Source: an uncultured Prevotella sp. (lineage in GTDB: Bacteria; Bacteroidota; Bacteroidia; Bacteroidales; Bacteroidaceae). From it: a stretch of DNA of 6,258 nucleotides. Positions within the stretch are counted from its first letter, which is position 1, and the number at the start of each line of letters is the position of its first letter. The notes beneath the pieces are model-generated. The model made no database searches, had not been told where the DNA came from, and saw only the letters and a program-made list of their open reading frames with translations. Shown piece by piece: positions 5,570 to 6,258 of the stretch. The position numbers and the translations under genes are program-made. Location of the stretch: assembly GCA_900319895.1 (NCBI GenBank), contig ONQK01000074.1:1-6258 (forward strand). Reading direction: 5' to 3'.

Positions 5570-6258
5570 ATGAAAATACTTTTATTAGGCGAATACAGCA
5601 ACGTTCATCATACGCTTTCCAAGGGTTTAAAAGAGCTGGGGCATGCCGTCACGGTTGCCTCGGATGGCGACCATTGGAAAAATTTTCCGAGGGACATCGA
5701 CTTGGCACGGAAGACAGGAACGCTCGGGACGATTTCCTACCTCGCCAAATTGTGCCGAGCGCTGCCCCGGCTAAAAGGATATGACATTATACAGCTCATC
5801 AATCCCATATTCCTCGAACTAAAAGCAGAGCACATCACTCCAATTTACCGTTACTTGAAGCGGCGCAACAAAAAAGTAGTGCTCGGTGCCTTCGGCATGG
5901 ACCACTACTGGGTAAGTGTCTGCTGTCAAGAAAAACCTTTGCGGTACAGCGATTTTAACATCGGCGACAAGCTGCGCGACACCAAAGATGCCTTAAAAGA
6001 ACGCAAAGAATGGCTGGGGACAGGAAAAGAGAGGTTGAACAAGACCATTGCCCGTGAATGCGACGGCATCGTCGCCGGATTGTATGAAAACTGGATCTGC
6101 TATCATCCCCACTTCAAAGAAAAAACGATTTTCATCCCCTATCCCATCGAAATGAACCAACAACAAACGACAAAGGGAAAGACAAGCGAAAAAACAAACA
6201 TCTTTATCGGCATTAACAAGACAAGAAACGAATATAAAGGCACTGACATCATGCTGGC
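5570..6258 (+). CDS. GT-B fold (GT4-like) glycosyltransferase, N-terminal part, cut by the window edge
   Basis: Partial gene: 229 codons are visible and the frame stays open to the right edge. It begins MKILLLGEYSNVHHTLSKGL, the usual first Rossmann strand and glycine-containing loop of GT-B enzymes, then ELGHAVTVASDGD (22-34) and YDIIQLINP (71-79). AFGMDHYWVSVCC (107-119) and the CDGIVAGLYENW stretch (164-175) fill the acceptor-binding domain. The second Rossmann domain opens with IFIGINKTRNEYKGTDIML (211-229), matching the start of the nucleotide-sugar domain in family 4 enzymes; the catalytic E-x7-E motif would lie beyond the edge. The start follows the previous stop by three bases (TAA AAC ATG), so the three glycosyltransferase genes are one operon. 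There is no Shine-Dalgarno sequence. It probably extends the same surface glycan from the cytosolic side; donor and acceptor are unknown. Complete members are usually 350-420 residues. Confidence 0.85.
   Translation, partial: MKILLLGEYSNVHHTLSKGLKELGHAVTVASDGDHWKNFPRDIDLARKTGTLGTISYLAKLCRALPRLKGYDIIQLINPIFLELKAEHITPIYRYLKRRNKKVVLGAFGMDHYWVSVCCQEKPLRYSDFNIGDKLRDTKDALKERKEWLGTGKERLNKTIARECDGIVAGLYENWICYHPHFKEKTIFIPYPIEMNQQQTTKGKTSEKTNIFIGINKTRNEYKGTDIML

Overview
The window looks like a chromosomal segment from a member of the Bacteroidota, most likely order Bacteroidales. The evidence is promoter elements of the Bacteroidetes type (TAnnTTTG at about -7), A-rich translation starts with no Shine-Dalgarno sequence, and the style of the proteins (FabD, a cytosolic GH13 enzyme, a short AlaX protein, a Wzx-like flippase). 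I cannot name a genus from the sequence alone.

Layout. Two transcription units diverge from a 195-base intergenic region at 3504-3698. Leftward on the minus strand run fabD (malonyl-CoA:ACP transacylase), a GH13 alpha-glucanase six bases later, and a short AlaX-type tRNA-editing protein whose start overlaps the glucanase end by 41 bases. After a 105-base gap with no recognisable terminator or promoter comes the start of a polysaccharide flippase that runs off the left edge. Rightward on the plus strand run two GT2 (GT-A fold) glycosyltransferases overlapping by 16 bases, then after three bases the first 229 codons of a GT-B (GT4-like) glycosyltransferase that runs off the right edge.

Interpretation. 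The three glycosyltransferases and the flippase fit a surface polysaccharide (capsule, O-antigen or exopolysaccharide) assembly locus. The glycosyltransferases would build a lipid-linked repeat unit at the cytoplasmic face, and the flippase would move it across the inner membrane. A compact unit of core and metabolic genes (fatty-acid synthesis, alpha-glucan breakdown, translation quality control) sits between the two polysaccharide arms, so the window may show a locus split around, or grown next to, a housekeeping anchor.

Points worth a second look are the probable (near-)leaderless start of the first glycosyltransferase with an A-tract in its promoter spacer, the stop-loss-like overlap between the glucanase and alaX, the GKH variant of the zinc motif in AlaX, and an inverted repeat in the divergent intergenic region. 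I saw no RNA genes, CRISPR arrays, insertion sequences or clear evidence of a wholly new system.
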